A stretch of 64,000 bases of DNA from Apodospora peruviana. Lineage: Eukaryota > Ascomycota > Sordariomycetes > Sordariales > Lasiosphaeriaceae. The stretch's first letter is position 1; each line of letters opens with the position of its first letter. The DNA is taken from contig JAUEDM010000005.1 in NCBI GenBank assembly GCA_033439685.1, positions 1,674,001-1,738,000 of the forward strand, in the 5' to 3' direction. The translations under genes were made by a program, and so were the position numbers. This document shows positions 20,074-31,898 of the stretch, in pieces. The notes below the pieces were generated by a model. The model did not search any database. It worked only from the letters and a program-made list of their open reading frames with translations, and was not told the origin of the DNA.

Positions 20074-23000
20074 CGATTTGTTTTTTCATTTTTTTTTAAT
20101 AATAAAATTATGCCTTTTTCATTATTATAAACCCCTTTCTCTTCCACGTTCTTTATCCTACTTCATTCATTACCTAGGTATGTTCCGCCGTTTGGCAATG
20201 TTTATTTGAATCAACCGATTTAACTGGATCCTGCTTGCTTTTTTTAGTCATGCTCGTGCATTGGAATGGCTGTCGGGATGCCGGGCCACGCGTTCGTTCC
20301 TATGTCTCAGGAATCTCTGCCTGGATGCTCCATTGCTGTTTACATTGAGCGGTGAGGGCCAACTAAAAATAGAAGGCATTTCGGCGGTAGACATCCCTTA
20401 AGACTGGTTTACCAAGCGTGCATCAACACGTTGAAAAGGGCGGGTCTTGCACGGCGTATAAACCTGGATTTACCTCGGGGAATAATACTATTTACGGTCG
20501 CCTGTTTGCTTGTTGATTGACAGAATTGACCAATTCTTACGATCTCAGAAGGAATCCCGAGAAATGCACTGACCATCTGGCCAGCCCCCTATTCTCCCGT
20601 TGACCGGGCCACTCGGTCAGATATCTGTTGGCACGCATTGGTTTCCCGACACCATGCAACACTCTATGTGACTCGGCCAACCTCGTAGTTTATGAGGCAT
20701 TTACGAAAACCGATCCGACCCGATCGATGGGTTGAGCTCATTGATTCAATCCATACGATATCTCAGGTTACACGCATGATTAAAGTATCCATCAAAGCTC
20801 AGTGGATAGTTAGGTATGGTTGGTAAAACAGAAACAGCAGATAAAAGGTAACACGGACAGAGATATGATAAAGGACCGCCGCCAATTACAGTCACCTGAT
20901 CTTTTCTCACCAATCACAATCATTCGATCTTTTTGTTATAGACGCAAGACCTCTATGCGGCGCATAATATCTAGTAAGCATCGAGTCCCGCTATGATATA
21001 TTTCCTGTCGAGGCGAATGCGCTTGAGCCTGTTGTCAGCATGGACGCGTAAGACTGCAAGTTCAATGAATGGAAGTCCCAGTCGAAAGAGAAATCGAAAC
21101 AGATATGTGAGGACCTAAACCCGGCACTTAGACTTGGTGATATGCCGAGCCGGGCAGGGTGTGCAATTCCCGGTCTGAGCCGGGGTTGTCAGAAGAGCTG
21201 TTCAAGCCCGGTGTCGGTACCCAACCCAGCCCAAAAAAAGAAAAGACAACGACATTGTTATTTAGGCAGATGAAACCAAGACTTGATATGATTTACTGTG
21301 ATCCTAGGACCCAGGAGGCCTCCATTTTCAGCTTCGTACCTCGATTGGCGTAAATTTTGTCCATTTCTTTTTGTGCGGAACCTGTCTCACATGCCAGACT
21401 CTTGGTGAACGTCACAGTGCATTCGGGTAGCTACAGAGTGCACCAGCAAACGGCTGGCAGCTGACTAAATTCCAACGACATCCCTAATTCCCTATCCACT
21501 GTCGAGGTTTCGGGCCATTCGGCGTTCATAAACCCGAAACTTATCATCGAATCAACAAAATCATATCAAAAGAGTTCAAAATCAAACGTCTGAAGCTAAT
21601 TCATCTGATTGCCTGTCAGAATCAACACCCGATTCGTCTCACGGTCTCACTTCTATTGATCCTGCCAAGATCCTTCCCGTCCAAGCCCGCCTGATCCATC
21701 CCATCTCGCCGCTCTAGGCAGTCATGTTCTAATGATTCTATCGTGCCTCCGTCCGTCTGATGTATTACCCATATGCGACGATCCCGAGCCACGGGGGGTG
21801 GATGCGGACATGATGGCAATGGGCCCATGATCCTCCCACCACGACAATCCGGCCTGACAACCATCGTCATGAACAAAATCGCCACGATCTGAAAGTCGGC
21901 GTACATTTGAAGAATAAGATTCCCGAATTGGGAAAGTGGAATCGCGGAATGCCACACAGACACGCACCAACACCACAACACACTAACATGGCCACCGCAC
22001 CGCACTCCCGCATGATGCCGCATCCCGCTCAATCGGCTATGCCTCTGTGCCTCACGGGAGGCCGGTTGTTGGTCGTATACTCGCAGTCGCGGTAATGGTG
22101 GTGTCCTCGGATGGGACCCCCAGAGTTTTCACGCGTCGCATGTTGGGGGGATCAATATATTGTTTTGTTTTTAAACACACGAACCCCTCATAAACTGAGG
22201 TGGGTGTGGTAAGTAGGATGACAGGAATCCTTTTTTAAGGCAATCGTCATTGTGGCAGCAATGTGGCTGTGTTTCTTGGCTTGGCCCGCGACCCGATCTC
22301 CCGTCCCGGCCGAGCGACGCAAAGGATCATGCATGCACGGAAATCGGAAGCTTCACAGGGCAGCTTCGGCTTCGGCTTCGTGTACCAGGTATGTGACGCA
22401 GCGGTCCGAAGTACTGCACAAGGGCCACAAGGCTAATTTTTGTACCATGAATTACATAGTCCTCCACCCTGTGTGCGCCTTTTCCACGTGGCAAGGTGCC
22501 TGAACGCAGATACTCGGCAGCCACTCACACAAAACAAGGCGGCCCTTAGCTTTAGAACGGTTTTCCAACGGTTGTTTTTCGGGGGTTTCTCCCTTGCCGT
22601 CGGACTGCATGTTCGGCATTGAACCCGACATCCAGCCCTTCGGAGCACCAGGCATCACCAGTCCTGCACACAGAATGTTGGTCGGTCGACCTGCCCATCT
22701 GGGTTAGGTCGCTCCGTGTACCGAACCGGCTCGTTTTTGTTGAGAGTTGTTGAGATCTGTCACCATCACCAGAACCAACATTCCCTGCCTGTCCGACAGA
22801 AGAGCCTCACTTTTTGAGGTTACAACAGTCGCCCCCAACTGGGTGAATGCCTAACGAGCACTGACAGACCCTTATTGCTCTTCATGGACCGTTTCTCCAT
22901 GACCCTCGCAACATCTCTCTGCACTGTTAAGACATCGCCTCGAAGCCAGTCTGAGCATACGCTGACAATCATCTATCCCAATCAATTTGTTCCATTGGAT

Positions 23001-23488
23001 GTGCGTGTCTATCTATCTGGGGTTCAATCTGCCCAAAATCCAAGGGGTATGGGTCGTTCGTTGATACATGACGTCGTCAGAAGCAGAGATGAGGCAAAGA
23101 CAAAAAACAAACAATAAGCAAAGTTAACTACAAACAACAGTCGTTCCCAATTCTTATTTTTTCCCAAGATGGCGATGCCCTGAAGAACTCGTCTCTCAGT
23201 TTTTGAGAGAAACCAGCAGGAACACCGACGCGCCATTTTCTTGAGATAGAGGCTGTGTCGTTAAGGGGGTAACTTGAAAAGAGATCCAAAATGAAGCGGT
23301 GTCGAAGAAATGGGGCTAAAAAGGAGAGAAAGAAAGGATATAGGGGGTAGAAAGAGCGAAAGAACAAAGAAACACCAGAAAATAACAACCGGAAAGATCC
23401 ACGGAAGTGCCGTTCAAAAGAAACAGAATTCCACACAACAACAATCACCGCCCGCGATGTTGTCTTGAGCTCAACAGGTTTCAGCCAG
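20074..23488. other. Intergenic, 3.4 kb, no gene supported
   Basis: Starts with the T-runs behind the tRNA gene. The rest holds only short open frames in several frames, none with a motif I recognise. It marks the transition from core genes to the A/B array. Confidence 0.5.
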
Positions 23489-24133
23489 CTAACGTATCAC
23501 TGGTTGTTCAGACCTCCGCAAGGCGTAATGCTGTGCTGTCCAGTCTGGTCTCCAACCACTGCCAAATTCTTCCGCAATTACCTCCGCACCGAGAATGAAA
23601 AAGACGCCACCTACCGGTGGGGAGCCGGGGAGAACATGAAAGTCGACAAGAAAAGGATTAGCTTCCACTCCGACAACGCTCTTCAACACGTACACATTTG
23701 CTATACCAATCGGTACCATCTTGCCGAGGGGGGTGATTGTTTTCCAAGTTTTCGCTCTGACAAAGTTGGCGTAGCCAAAGGCGACGACTGTATCCTCCCA
23801 CGTGTACGAGACATTGTAACGGTCAGATATGAGAACGCGAGGAACCGTGGCCCACGGAGGCGATGTGTCTTGATGTGTCGGGTTCATGAGAATGGAGGCT
23901 TCCGTGATCACTTCATGCTGAGGGTTGATCATTTGCTCCATAATTCGGGTGCGATGCCTCGAAGTTCGCGTCTCTGGAGCCCCCGTGGCGGCATCACCGG
24001 GTGGCGGATCGCCCCATTGAGCCATCGCGATAGCACCGCTGCTTTGATCGCCCGAAGAAGTGCCAGACTCCCATGGGTTAGTCAAAGACAGGTTGTAATT
24101 GTTGAAATAGCCGCTCGAGTATGGCTCCGACAT
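23489..24133 (-). CDS. Family A gene, copy 1: retropepsin-like orphan protein
   Basis: An unrecognised protein of 214 residues from the chosen ATG. Residues 1-80 are polar and disordered with an Arg-rich patch (T-S-R-H-R-T-R). The rest fits a retropepsin-like fold: V-P-R-V-L-I-S, then A-F-G-Y, I-T-P-L-G-K, a strand with V-Y-V-L, and F-H-V-L-P-G followed by F-F-I-L-G-A-E-V-I. Copy A2 has the parallel blocks F-P-K-A-F-I-S, V-L-G-L, I-T-P-R-G-R and I-I-I-G-K-P-L-I. No D-T-G catalytic triad is evident; D-T-S at about residue 95 is the nearest. A donor/acceptor pair upstream (24180-24240) could add an N-terminal exon with a hydrophobic stretch. It is divergent from B1. Function unknown. Confidence 0.5.
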   Translation of the reverse strand: MSEPYSSGYFNNYNLSLTNPWESGTSSGDQSSGAIAMAQWGDPPPGDAATGAPETRTSRHRTRIMEQMINPQHEVITEASILMNPTHQDTSPPWATVPRVLISDRYNVSYTWEDTVVAFGYANFVRAKTWKTITPLGKMVPIGIANVYVLKSVVGVEANPFLVDFHVLPGSPPVGGVFFILGAEVIAEEFGSGWRPDWTAQHYALRRSEQPVIR

Positions 24134-26335
24134 TGATGTTGATGGTTGGAGTTGATCTATGTTGATGTGAGTAAAGAAACGCATTGCTCGCGCTTCTTCA
24201 AGAGGACCATCAGACTTACCAGCAGAAGACAGTAGGACGCTGAGCCAAATTCTGGGTTATGCGAAATCCCGTGGTAGGGAAGTAGTCGAGCAGGTTTGTT
24301 GATACTGGGCTTGTATTGTTTGACTCGCCTTGGACGACGGCGGAACCCGCTTAACCTCTACAATAACACCGGTCAGATTATTCCTGAGATAGAGATTCAG
24401 CTTCTTACCAAATGTCCCTGTGTATATAGGTACTTCTGTGGGTGCTTGGGCACAGATGATGAATGACGCAGCTAATCCTCGAGGCGGTAGAAGAAGGCCG
24501 TTTGCCCGGGAGACAGTGGCGTTGTGTTCTTTTAGTACTGAAGCGGTAGTTCGCCAGTCTTCTCGACAAGAAGCACCCATTTCGCAGAGATTGTGTGGCC
24601 GGTTGCTGTATATTAAACGGAAGGACATGAAGTTCATATGGGGAAAAAGGAGGAGCGGGTCTAGTCAGCCTCGCGGCACTCGGCTGGGGGTGATATGGAA
24701 TGTCATTTCATGACAAGGGCAAGTGGCAGAGTAAGTAACATTCTGTTAGGTGAGTATGTTGTTTAGGGGACGAGAAAACCAAACACGCAGGGAACAAACA
24801 CAGCAACAGGCAAGCGGTGAGATGTCACAGGCCGACTCCGGAATCATGGGAGGCAATTGGCCTACGTCTATGTTGAGTGACAACGCAGACCAGTCGCAAC
24901 AAGGTCCAAGTTCCAATATGATTAGCATTGGGTCACAGTTCGGTCGAGAAAAGGGGGCACGGTTAGGGAGAGAACCTGGAAGCCATTCGTAGTTCCATTC
25001 TCCTTGGGAGGGTGAATTCCAAAGGCCGATTCGGGCAAGGAGCTCTTGACGTCGGTACGTAGGGACATGTAATGGCCATTTCCAAACCCCACAAATTCCG
25101 AGGCATGGCCCGGGGGGCGGGCTCCTCGGCGCTCTGAATGTCAACCTTGTATTGTAATAAGAAACTTTCAACTGGGACTGTTGAGGCGTTGTCGCGCTGT
25201 TGCGTGTGTGAGAGAAGAGCCCCCGTGCATGTATCCAGGATCTTGCTTACCGGCGCCCCAAGTTCCCGAACAGCCAGTCAGTTCACATTTCCGGGTCTTT
25301 TTGCTAGCCCAAAGTCTTGAATGTGCTCTTTGGGCGTCAAAAGGGACCTAGACAAGATTGGCGAACGAAGAGGTGTGCCGGTGTGGCTTGACGGGTGAAG
25401 TGATGCCCTTGAGCTCCATCCAACCCACGCGACACATAACGCACAACGCACAACGCACAACGCCGCAGCCTAATTCCTTCGTCTTCGCCTCCGATACGTC
25501 TGCGGCGTGAGACTTGCTGTGGCCGAAAAAGAGAGGGTTTTTAAAAAAAAGAAAATGCGGGGTTTCGATTAATCATGATGGGAACAAGAAGGAGGGACAG
25601 CTCCAACTCGCTCGCGCCTTCCTTTCCCCAACCTCCTTCCTGCAGCTCACACCTCAGCTCGCCCTGTAGGTCCGCACCTTCCTGGACCTGTAATTTAGGT
25701 GTTCGTTACGCTCTGTACCTTAGCGACAGCAGACAAGCAGCAGACGACGTCCGGAGACCGGGAGCAACCTCTCTGGGGCGCGTTTCGGCCCGTCTGGCTT
25801 GATGCACATGACGCCCAAAGGTCCACCGAAAATTAAGATGGGTTATCCAACAACCGCTCTGTCCTGCACAACTAAACGCCTGTTAACAATGGTTTATTGG
25901 GAGAAACCCTCAGAATTTCAATGACCTCAATCGTCATATTGCATAATTTTTGTATAAATTTCTCGGTCAACCGATGCATGACATACATATTTCACCATCT
26001 CTCAAGTAGGGCTGTAGTGATGGAACTTTGGCCTGATGATGCTCTCCGTTGTTTGCAAATCCACAGTCTTCGTTACTCATTCACGATGCCCACTATCTTG
26101 CCTCAATTCTCGATGCAGGCCGGGCGAAAATAAGAAATGCGATTTACTCCCAGCCTTTCTAATTATGATTCAAGAAGTTTGGAGACTCTATTCATATATA
26201 AATGGTGATGAGTTCAATCAGAATGGAGATAAGTTACCTTGATACATCAGCTTTTCCGGCTCTTTCATTTCATCGTCCATAACCCACCTCGACGAGACAT
26301 CAGGCATCCGATTGACGTTGAGTCTCAACTCCAGA
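24134..26335. other. Divergent spacer between A1 and B1
   Basis: A 2.2-kb head-to-head spacer. Minus-strand open frames at 24257-24637 and 24746-25171 have no recognisable motif; the first could be an upstream exon of A1. A short tandem repeat of GCACAAC (three exact units plus a degenerate one) lies at 25431-25463. Confidence 0.45.
25431..25463. repeat. 7-bp tandem repeat (GCACAAC)
   Basis: Three exact copies of GCACAAC (25441-25461) are preceded by a degenerate copy. It lies in the spacer upstream of A1 and B1. Confidence 0.8.
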
Positions 26336-27272
26336 ATGTCTCATGACAATGATATTGCTTGTATCGAACAGGATTCAGGCTTGTTTTCTCAAAACGAGGC
26401 AAGTTGGTCAGACCAGGCAGCGAGGTTCTGGGTCTGTCTAAGTGTTAGTCGCCCTATGCTGACAGAAGTAGGCCACCGGGGATGCAGCCAACGTCATCAC
26501 GATCCGCTCCGTATTCTTCGTAGGGACGGGGGCAGAGCTTCCCGCGGTCTCCGGGCTAAGCTACTCTACATCCGCCTCGTACGATCCGTTCAGCGGTCAA
26601 GACACAATCAGCGCCACTTGTCTGCAGTCTCTCGTACAACAGTGTCCGAAGAGCCTCAGAAGGTGGGCTGAGTCAGAAAAAGATCCTTTGTTTGTTATGA
26701 TCTCCTGGACATTCCTCGATACTCTATCTCCCGTGTTCACGGGGAAGCATCGTCTCGTGCCCGATAACGCAGCCGGTGTGGTCTTTACCCGAGATCTCAA
26801 CCAGGAGCGTGCTCTCGCCAACCACGTGCGAGTCATTGCAACAACGCCAGATGATAGCTCTCGCTTTGTCATGGCACAGCAGATACCACAACCGCCAAAC
26901 AGCCGCATGCGTAACTGTGCCACTGCTTGGGAGAAAAGCACCGCAGGTCGGTCCGAGCTGCGGCGTGTCTTCCCGAACCAAGCCGCCCCAGGCGGTCGAT
27001 ATTCGACGTCACGGCCCCCGAATCAGGATGCGGAGCGGCAAAGACCGCAGAGAATTCTTCTTGACGCGTCCCGCCGCTACGCAGAAGATGTCTTTCGAAC
27101 TTCCCGAGACACAAGAGAGCTTCTCCGGACCACGCAACTCTCACAGGGGATCCTTGCGTCACAACTGCAAGTTCAGGGCCCTAGATATGGTTATCAAGAG
27201 GCAAGCGTCAGCCCGAACGGAGGCTCAACGTCGCTTTCAGAACAAAGAAGGGCCTGGAGCTCCTCCTCTTAA
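26336..27272 (+). CDS. Family B gene, copy 1: orphan protein with degenerate retropepsin box
   Basis: Best model: exon 26336-26398, a GC-AG intron starting GCAAGT, and exon 26472-27272, giving 287 residues. An alternative intron (donor near 26436, acceptor near 26486) is possible. After the joint comes I-T-I-R-S-V-F-F-V-G-T-G-A-E-L, resembling the retropepsin active-site strand with Gly in place of the Asp of D-T-G. Later blocks are F-V-M-I-S-W-T-F-L-D and, near the end, A-E-D-V-F-R-T-S-R-D-T-R-E-L-L. Copy B2 has the same blocks in the same order (I-S-I-R, G-T-G-Q, F-V-K-L-E-W-S-F-P-D, A-E-A-M-Y, D-T-R-G-L-L), so the two are paralogues. The C-terminal half is Arg/Gln/Ser-rich. Function unknown. 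Confidence 0.6.
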
Positions 27273-29376
27273 CTGGTTTGCAGGCGTTGGAGAAATCATG
27301 TTTTGGTTTTGTGCTTTGAGTTTCTGCCTTTGTTGTGCTCTTTGGTCAGGTGATTGCTTTTGTTTGGTTGCGTGGGAGGTTGGCGCCTGAGATCATAAGG
27401 GGAAAGATTACACTCATTTGCATCATAAAGATACCCGTCATTCCTTAACCCAATTTCATATAGTATGTTCCTTTAGAACTTCGGGTTGTATGTACGAGAA
27501 CTATGGACTGATCAGACTGTAACACCTCCTGTAACAAGCCACGCTCAACAGTTAGATATCTTTCTGGGCATAATTATTAATCACTCTAATATCTAACTTA
27601 CACATAATTATAACTTCATCAACCAACCTGGCGAATAACGAGAGAAAGCTAAAGAACTTCTCACGCAAGGACCAATCTTCAGAAAAATACGAAATTATAA
27701 ATATGACCCATATAACTGTTTCTGACACGTCGGTACCCGCAGTTAACACACAAACCGACATTTAAGTACCTTACTTAACGCTGATACACCAGCTGGCACA
27801 CAAGCCAACAGCTACTAGGTAGGGACTTACTTAAACCCCAACAGACACGACAAGCTGGGAACACAGGTCCCCCAAAAAAAATCTTTTATATCGCAGTAAA
27901 CAAAAAACCCCACTCTCCTAATTTACCACAGAAACCATCAAGACACCCCATACATCAAAGCAGGCCAGGAAACACTGGACAGCAACAGCTGTTTTTAGCC
28001 CCGCCTCGGCGGATTCCAGATTCTTCTGAGTGGTCTACCAAAATTACAAAATACCCAGTTCGCCGACCGAATGGTGTAGAAGTCTCATGTATACGTATCT
28101 AGCCAAGGTCACTGGATTTGGATCCCTCAAAAATACCATAGCTTGAACACGGTCCAATCAATCTTGTATTTTGACTAAGAGCAAGACGGCAACGAAACCG
28201 ACGAGGCCCGATGTTTTAGAGCTTATTTCTATATGCACGTATGTTTCTCATCGCCGTTATCTTCCCAGTTTAATCATACGTTTATTTAACTTGAAAAGAG
28301 CCTGAGGTCGCCGTCAGGGGGTCCGTGGGGGATGGGTTAGGGTTGTCGACCGGGTGATGACTTACACGGCATTTAAGCTAGCTCGCTGATTGGCCGCCTG
28401 GTGAGCTTAATTTGACCCATACTGAGACCCTTGCCGACCCAGGTTCAGCCAAGATTTCATTATGCTATGTCTGTGGGATTGTACAATTTGGTTGTGCTAT
28501 GATGTGAATATGATGTAGGTATGTAATGCATGTATTGAGTAGAGTATGTCCTGGTGGAGATAGGTGAGGGACGGGAAAGACGGTGATGTACCTGTCGAGC
28601 CAGATGCCCAGGGCGAGTGCGCAGGAAGTCAACAGGGTAAAATAAGAGAAATTTGTACATGGCGCCATTAACGATCGTCAAAATGAAAAAGAAACGGCCG
28701 TTGCTCATCCACGACGTTTGGCGACAGTCAGCAAGAGAAAATTCATCAAGAACAAAAACGAGAATATCAGAACCATGCCGCTCAAGGTCGATAATCCACA
28801 GGGGTGATTATTGAAGCCAATGGTGATAGCATCGTCATCAAGCTACCGTTGTATCGCCCCACGATACAACCTCTGGTGGCCTTCCACGGCATAGAGAAGG
28901 AAAATGCGCTCAGTTTCTTTAAACCCCCACAGGTCCAGTCCTTGCATTAGACATGGTTGGACGAAAGGTAGACCTTGCCGAGACTCTCCCTGTTGCCAGG
29001 CGGTACTTGCCGGCTCAGGAGCGACTCGGGGAATCAAGTGAGAGATTCGACTGGAGGTCTCAAAAGAAAGACTGGGCGTTATTCATTCCGTTGTGGATGT
29101 CGGGGCAATTGAGGTTGAAGCATGTCCGCAGTTGTTGCGTCACAGCTGACCAAGTGTGAGACGAGACAAATGAAACAGATTTAGACATCCAACACACTCT
29201 GGCCATGTTACAACATTCCCCAGGCGTTCCAATTCGGTACTTCTGTGACAACAACACATGTTAGCTTTGACTTTGCTGCAAGACATAATTGGGGCTTCCC
29301 CAGACGACGTACCATCAACTCCACCACTGTCATTGTCATAGGCATCACCGAAGGCAACGCCCATTCCCAATCCCGT
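27273..29376. other. Intergenic, AT-rich, between modules 1 and 2
   Basis: About 2.1 kb, AT-rich over 27.4-28.3 kb, with no supported gene. A plus-strand segment at about 28807-28950 encodes a protein-like stretch (I-V-I-K-L-P-L-Y-R-P) without a start, and a 68-codon frame follows at 28953-29159. Neither can be modelled confidently. Confidence 0.45.
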
Positions 29377-30359
29377 CTAGTCATAATTAATCGCCACGTC
29401 CCCATGTATGTTGGTGTCCGCCGCGGCATTCTCGTCGTTGTCGACATAGGCAACGTGATAAAAATTATCAGGCCAGGCATCCAGGTGCACAGGGTGTGTG
29501 TACGAGGCAAAGCCTGGTAAAACGTATGTTGGCTCGCTTGGGGGCCAGTTGTTTGGATAAAACCAGTCGATTAATGGTTTTCCAATAATGATAGACACTC
29601 CGAGGTCGTCAGTTTCGAGGACGGGCAGTTTGAGCAGGTGTCGGGGCAGATTAAGCTGCTCAAGTTCAACTGATAAAACCACTCCAGTGGTACTTCTGAT
29701 CCGCCCTCTCGGCGTGATGCGTGTTTGAATCTCTGCCCCCTCCAGCTTCTTTGGCGAGAGACCTAGTACTTCTGCAGTTTGTGCAGGTATAAAGTTTTGT
29801 GGCCAATGGGGAGATATGAAGGCTTTCGGAAACACGATCCAATTACCGAGGGCATCGACAGCTTTCAGAGTCGTGAGACGTTCGTCAGCAGCAAGATTGT
29901 TGGTATTTATTTGGCGCGACCCGCGATGCCGGCGAGCTCGATGATGAGTGCCACCGGTTTTCGGTGTACTCGAAGAGGCTGGCGTGGCCTGGCCGGCGGG
30001 TGATGTTGAAGGGCTGGCTTGCTCACAGCTCCTCGCAGACGGAAGACGTTCCTGAGTGGTGATATGGGTGTCTCGGTACGCGGAGCTCACATTACCCCTT
30101 GGAATGATTTGTACGGGGCTCTTTCGGGGAGGTCTTTATACACACGGATATCAGCACTTGGTGAGGACAAAATGGCATTGCCTGGTGATGATGTCCCCAA
30201 GCCGTGCGTGTCAGGGCGCAATAAAAGATTCACTCACGGTTTTGGGTGGTTAGGAGGCCGTCCGATTTTCCTTCTCTTACTTCGATTATTCCCCTCAGAT
30301 GGTTCTCCTTCTTCTCCCACCCCACCTACTCCATCATCGTCACCTTGTGACGAGTTCAT
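29377..30359 (-). CDS. Family A gene, copy 2: retropepsin-like orphan protein
   Basis: Two exons (30238-30359 and 29377-30097) with a consensus GTGAGT donor and an AAG acceptor give 280 residues; an in-frame ATG at 30542 would add 61. The N-terminus is Gly/Glu-rich with a basic K-R-R-K-I-G-R-P-P patch that resembles a nuclear signal or AT-hook. An Arg-rich stretch follows, then the retropepsin-like domain: V-D-A-L-G-N-W-I, F-P-K-A-F-I-S, A-E-V-L-G-L, I-T-P-R-G-R, V-V-L-S-V-E-L, L-P-V-L-E-T and I-I-I-G-K-P-L-I-D-W-F. D-A-L-G stands where retropepsins have D-T-G. After the domain come W-P-P-S-E-P and a Tyr/Asp-rich tail. The frame stays open past the TAG at 29377, so a further exon is possible. 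It is divergent from B2. Function unknown. Confidence 0.6.
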
Positions 30360-31898
30360 CCAATCTCCACCCCTAAGCCGTCCTACCACTGGTACAGTGT
30401 CCGACCATGCAGAGGGTGAAGGACAGCCTAGCGACGTGAACGGGATTGGGACCGGCAAGGGGATCCTGTTTGAGGAGCAAGATCGAGCAACTGCTTCATG
30501 TCTAGTGTCCTGTAAGGCCACGGTCGGTTCGGTCCGGTTCATCCAGTTCACCCAGTGCAACCTCCGTGAGCAAGTCTGCCGTTGAAGCCGAGGTAGCAAG
30601 AGCCCACAGAGTCGCGAGTAAGCTCGCCGGCGCAAACTGGACAGGGTCGGGCGATCTTAAGACTCTGTAAGCAGCGGGCCTTGTCTAGGCCCTCTTTTCC
30701 GAGAGATATTGAGAGAGATGCAGGATGGAAATAAAGACAAACAACAGTGCCTTGGTGGGGGTAGCAAGGGATATCAACTATCTTCGGCCAGCCGACGATG
30801 ACCGCGACTGAGAGCGTCGAGGCACCCAAGGCGACGCGGACTGGGGGTTATGAGTGGCAGAGATTGTCATTTTGCAAAGAAATGATGGTGTTTTTGGACT
30901 TATGAAAGGGAAGCGAGAGCACCGTGGAAAAACCACACTCCGACGATGTGTTGGCATGAGCAGAGGGCAGACTGGACAGATTCGAGCCACTGAGAAGCGG
31001 TCAAACTCGACATCTCGACGCATGGCAAGAGGATGTCGGCCATTGGGTAAAAGTGCCTGCATCGAACCTGCCTGCAGCTTAAGTGCATTTAAGCGGGATG
31101 GAAGATGCAACACAAGACAGGGTCGGCCACAAGACTGGGAAGTAGCCCGGGTAAGAAGCGCCTGCCAGTTGGTTGAGAACAACACCAACTGCATGGGAAA
31201 TGGCGTCGTCAGCCTGCTGAGTGCGCTTGCCAGAGGGTCCCCTCAGATCTGTTTTCACCCAATGCCATCCTCTCCTCAAAATACCAGTTTCCCAAAGATG
31301 GCTTCCTAAAATAACCGTGTTGCTACGCACGATAATTCATCCCCATCGTTGGATTAATCTCGAATGAGGCGAGCAAGCGAACGAAATACGGTCCCCTGAC
31401 TACCGTCGTCAGGCTCCAAGAGTGAACAGCGATGGGAGCTGAAGTTGAACCCCTCTTCTTCCCTCCACACCATTAGATTCTGATCAATCAGATGCTCCAA
31501 ATTGCACGCCTCAAGGCACAAATTCCAAATTTCGTAAGCATTTCTGTGCTTTGCACCTTTCATCTCTTCGACCATCATTGATTCCTGTTAAACTACCTTG
31601 CCGTCCAAGACCAGGCTCAGCATTGTGCAAATAGCATCGTGAGCGGTCAACTCACAAGGCTTTATACCTGAGCACTGCGACTAGGCGATGCCAGACTGAG
31701 ATGACTGTTGACCGCTGATCGTGGCGTTGATGGTGAGCGCTCGAAGTGCTCTCTTTAGATATATTCTATTGCCCGTCTTCACTGTCTCCTCTCACCCTTC
31801 CATATTTTCTGTCCTCGACAGTTTCGTCGACTCCTTCATCCTGGCTGGCCATCAGAATACTATGTTGAGTTGCTTGACCTTTCACCGAAGGCCGCGCA
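30360..31898. other. Divergent spacer between A2 and B2
   Basis: A 1.5-kb head-to-head spacer. A plus-strand frame of 151 codons (30854-31309) and minus-strand shadows show no motif. No repeat shared with the other two spacers is obvious by eye. Confidence 0.45.

Noticed and set aside
24257..25171. Two minus-strand frames upstream of A1
   Set aside because: No motif and no clean splice to A1; kept only as a possible upstream exon.
28807..29159. Possible small plus-strand gene between modules 1 and 2
   Set aside because: The protein-like stretch lacks a start, and the only nearby intron would be too short (15 bases).
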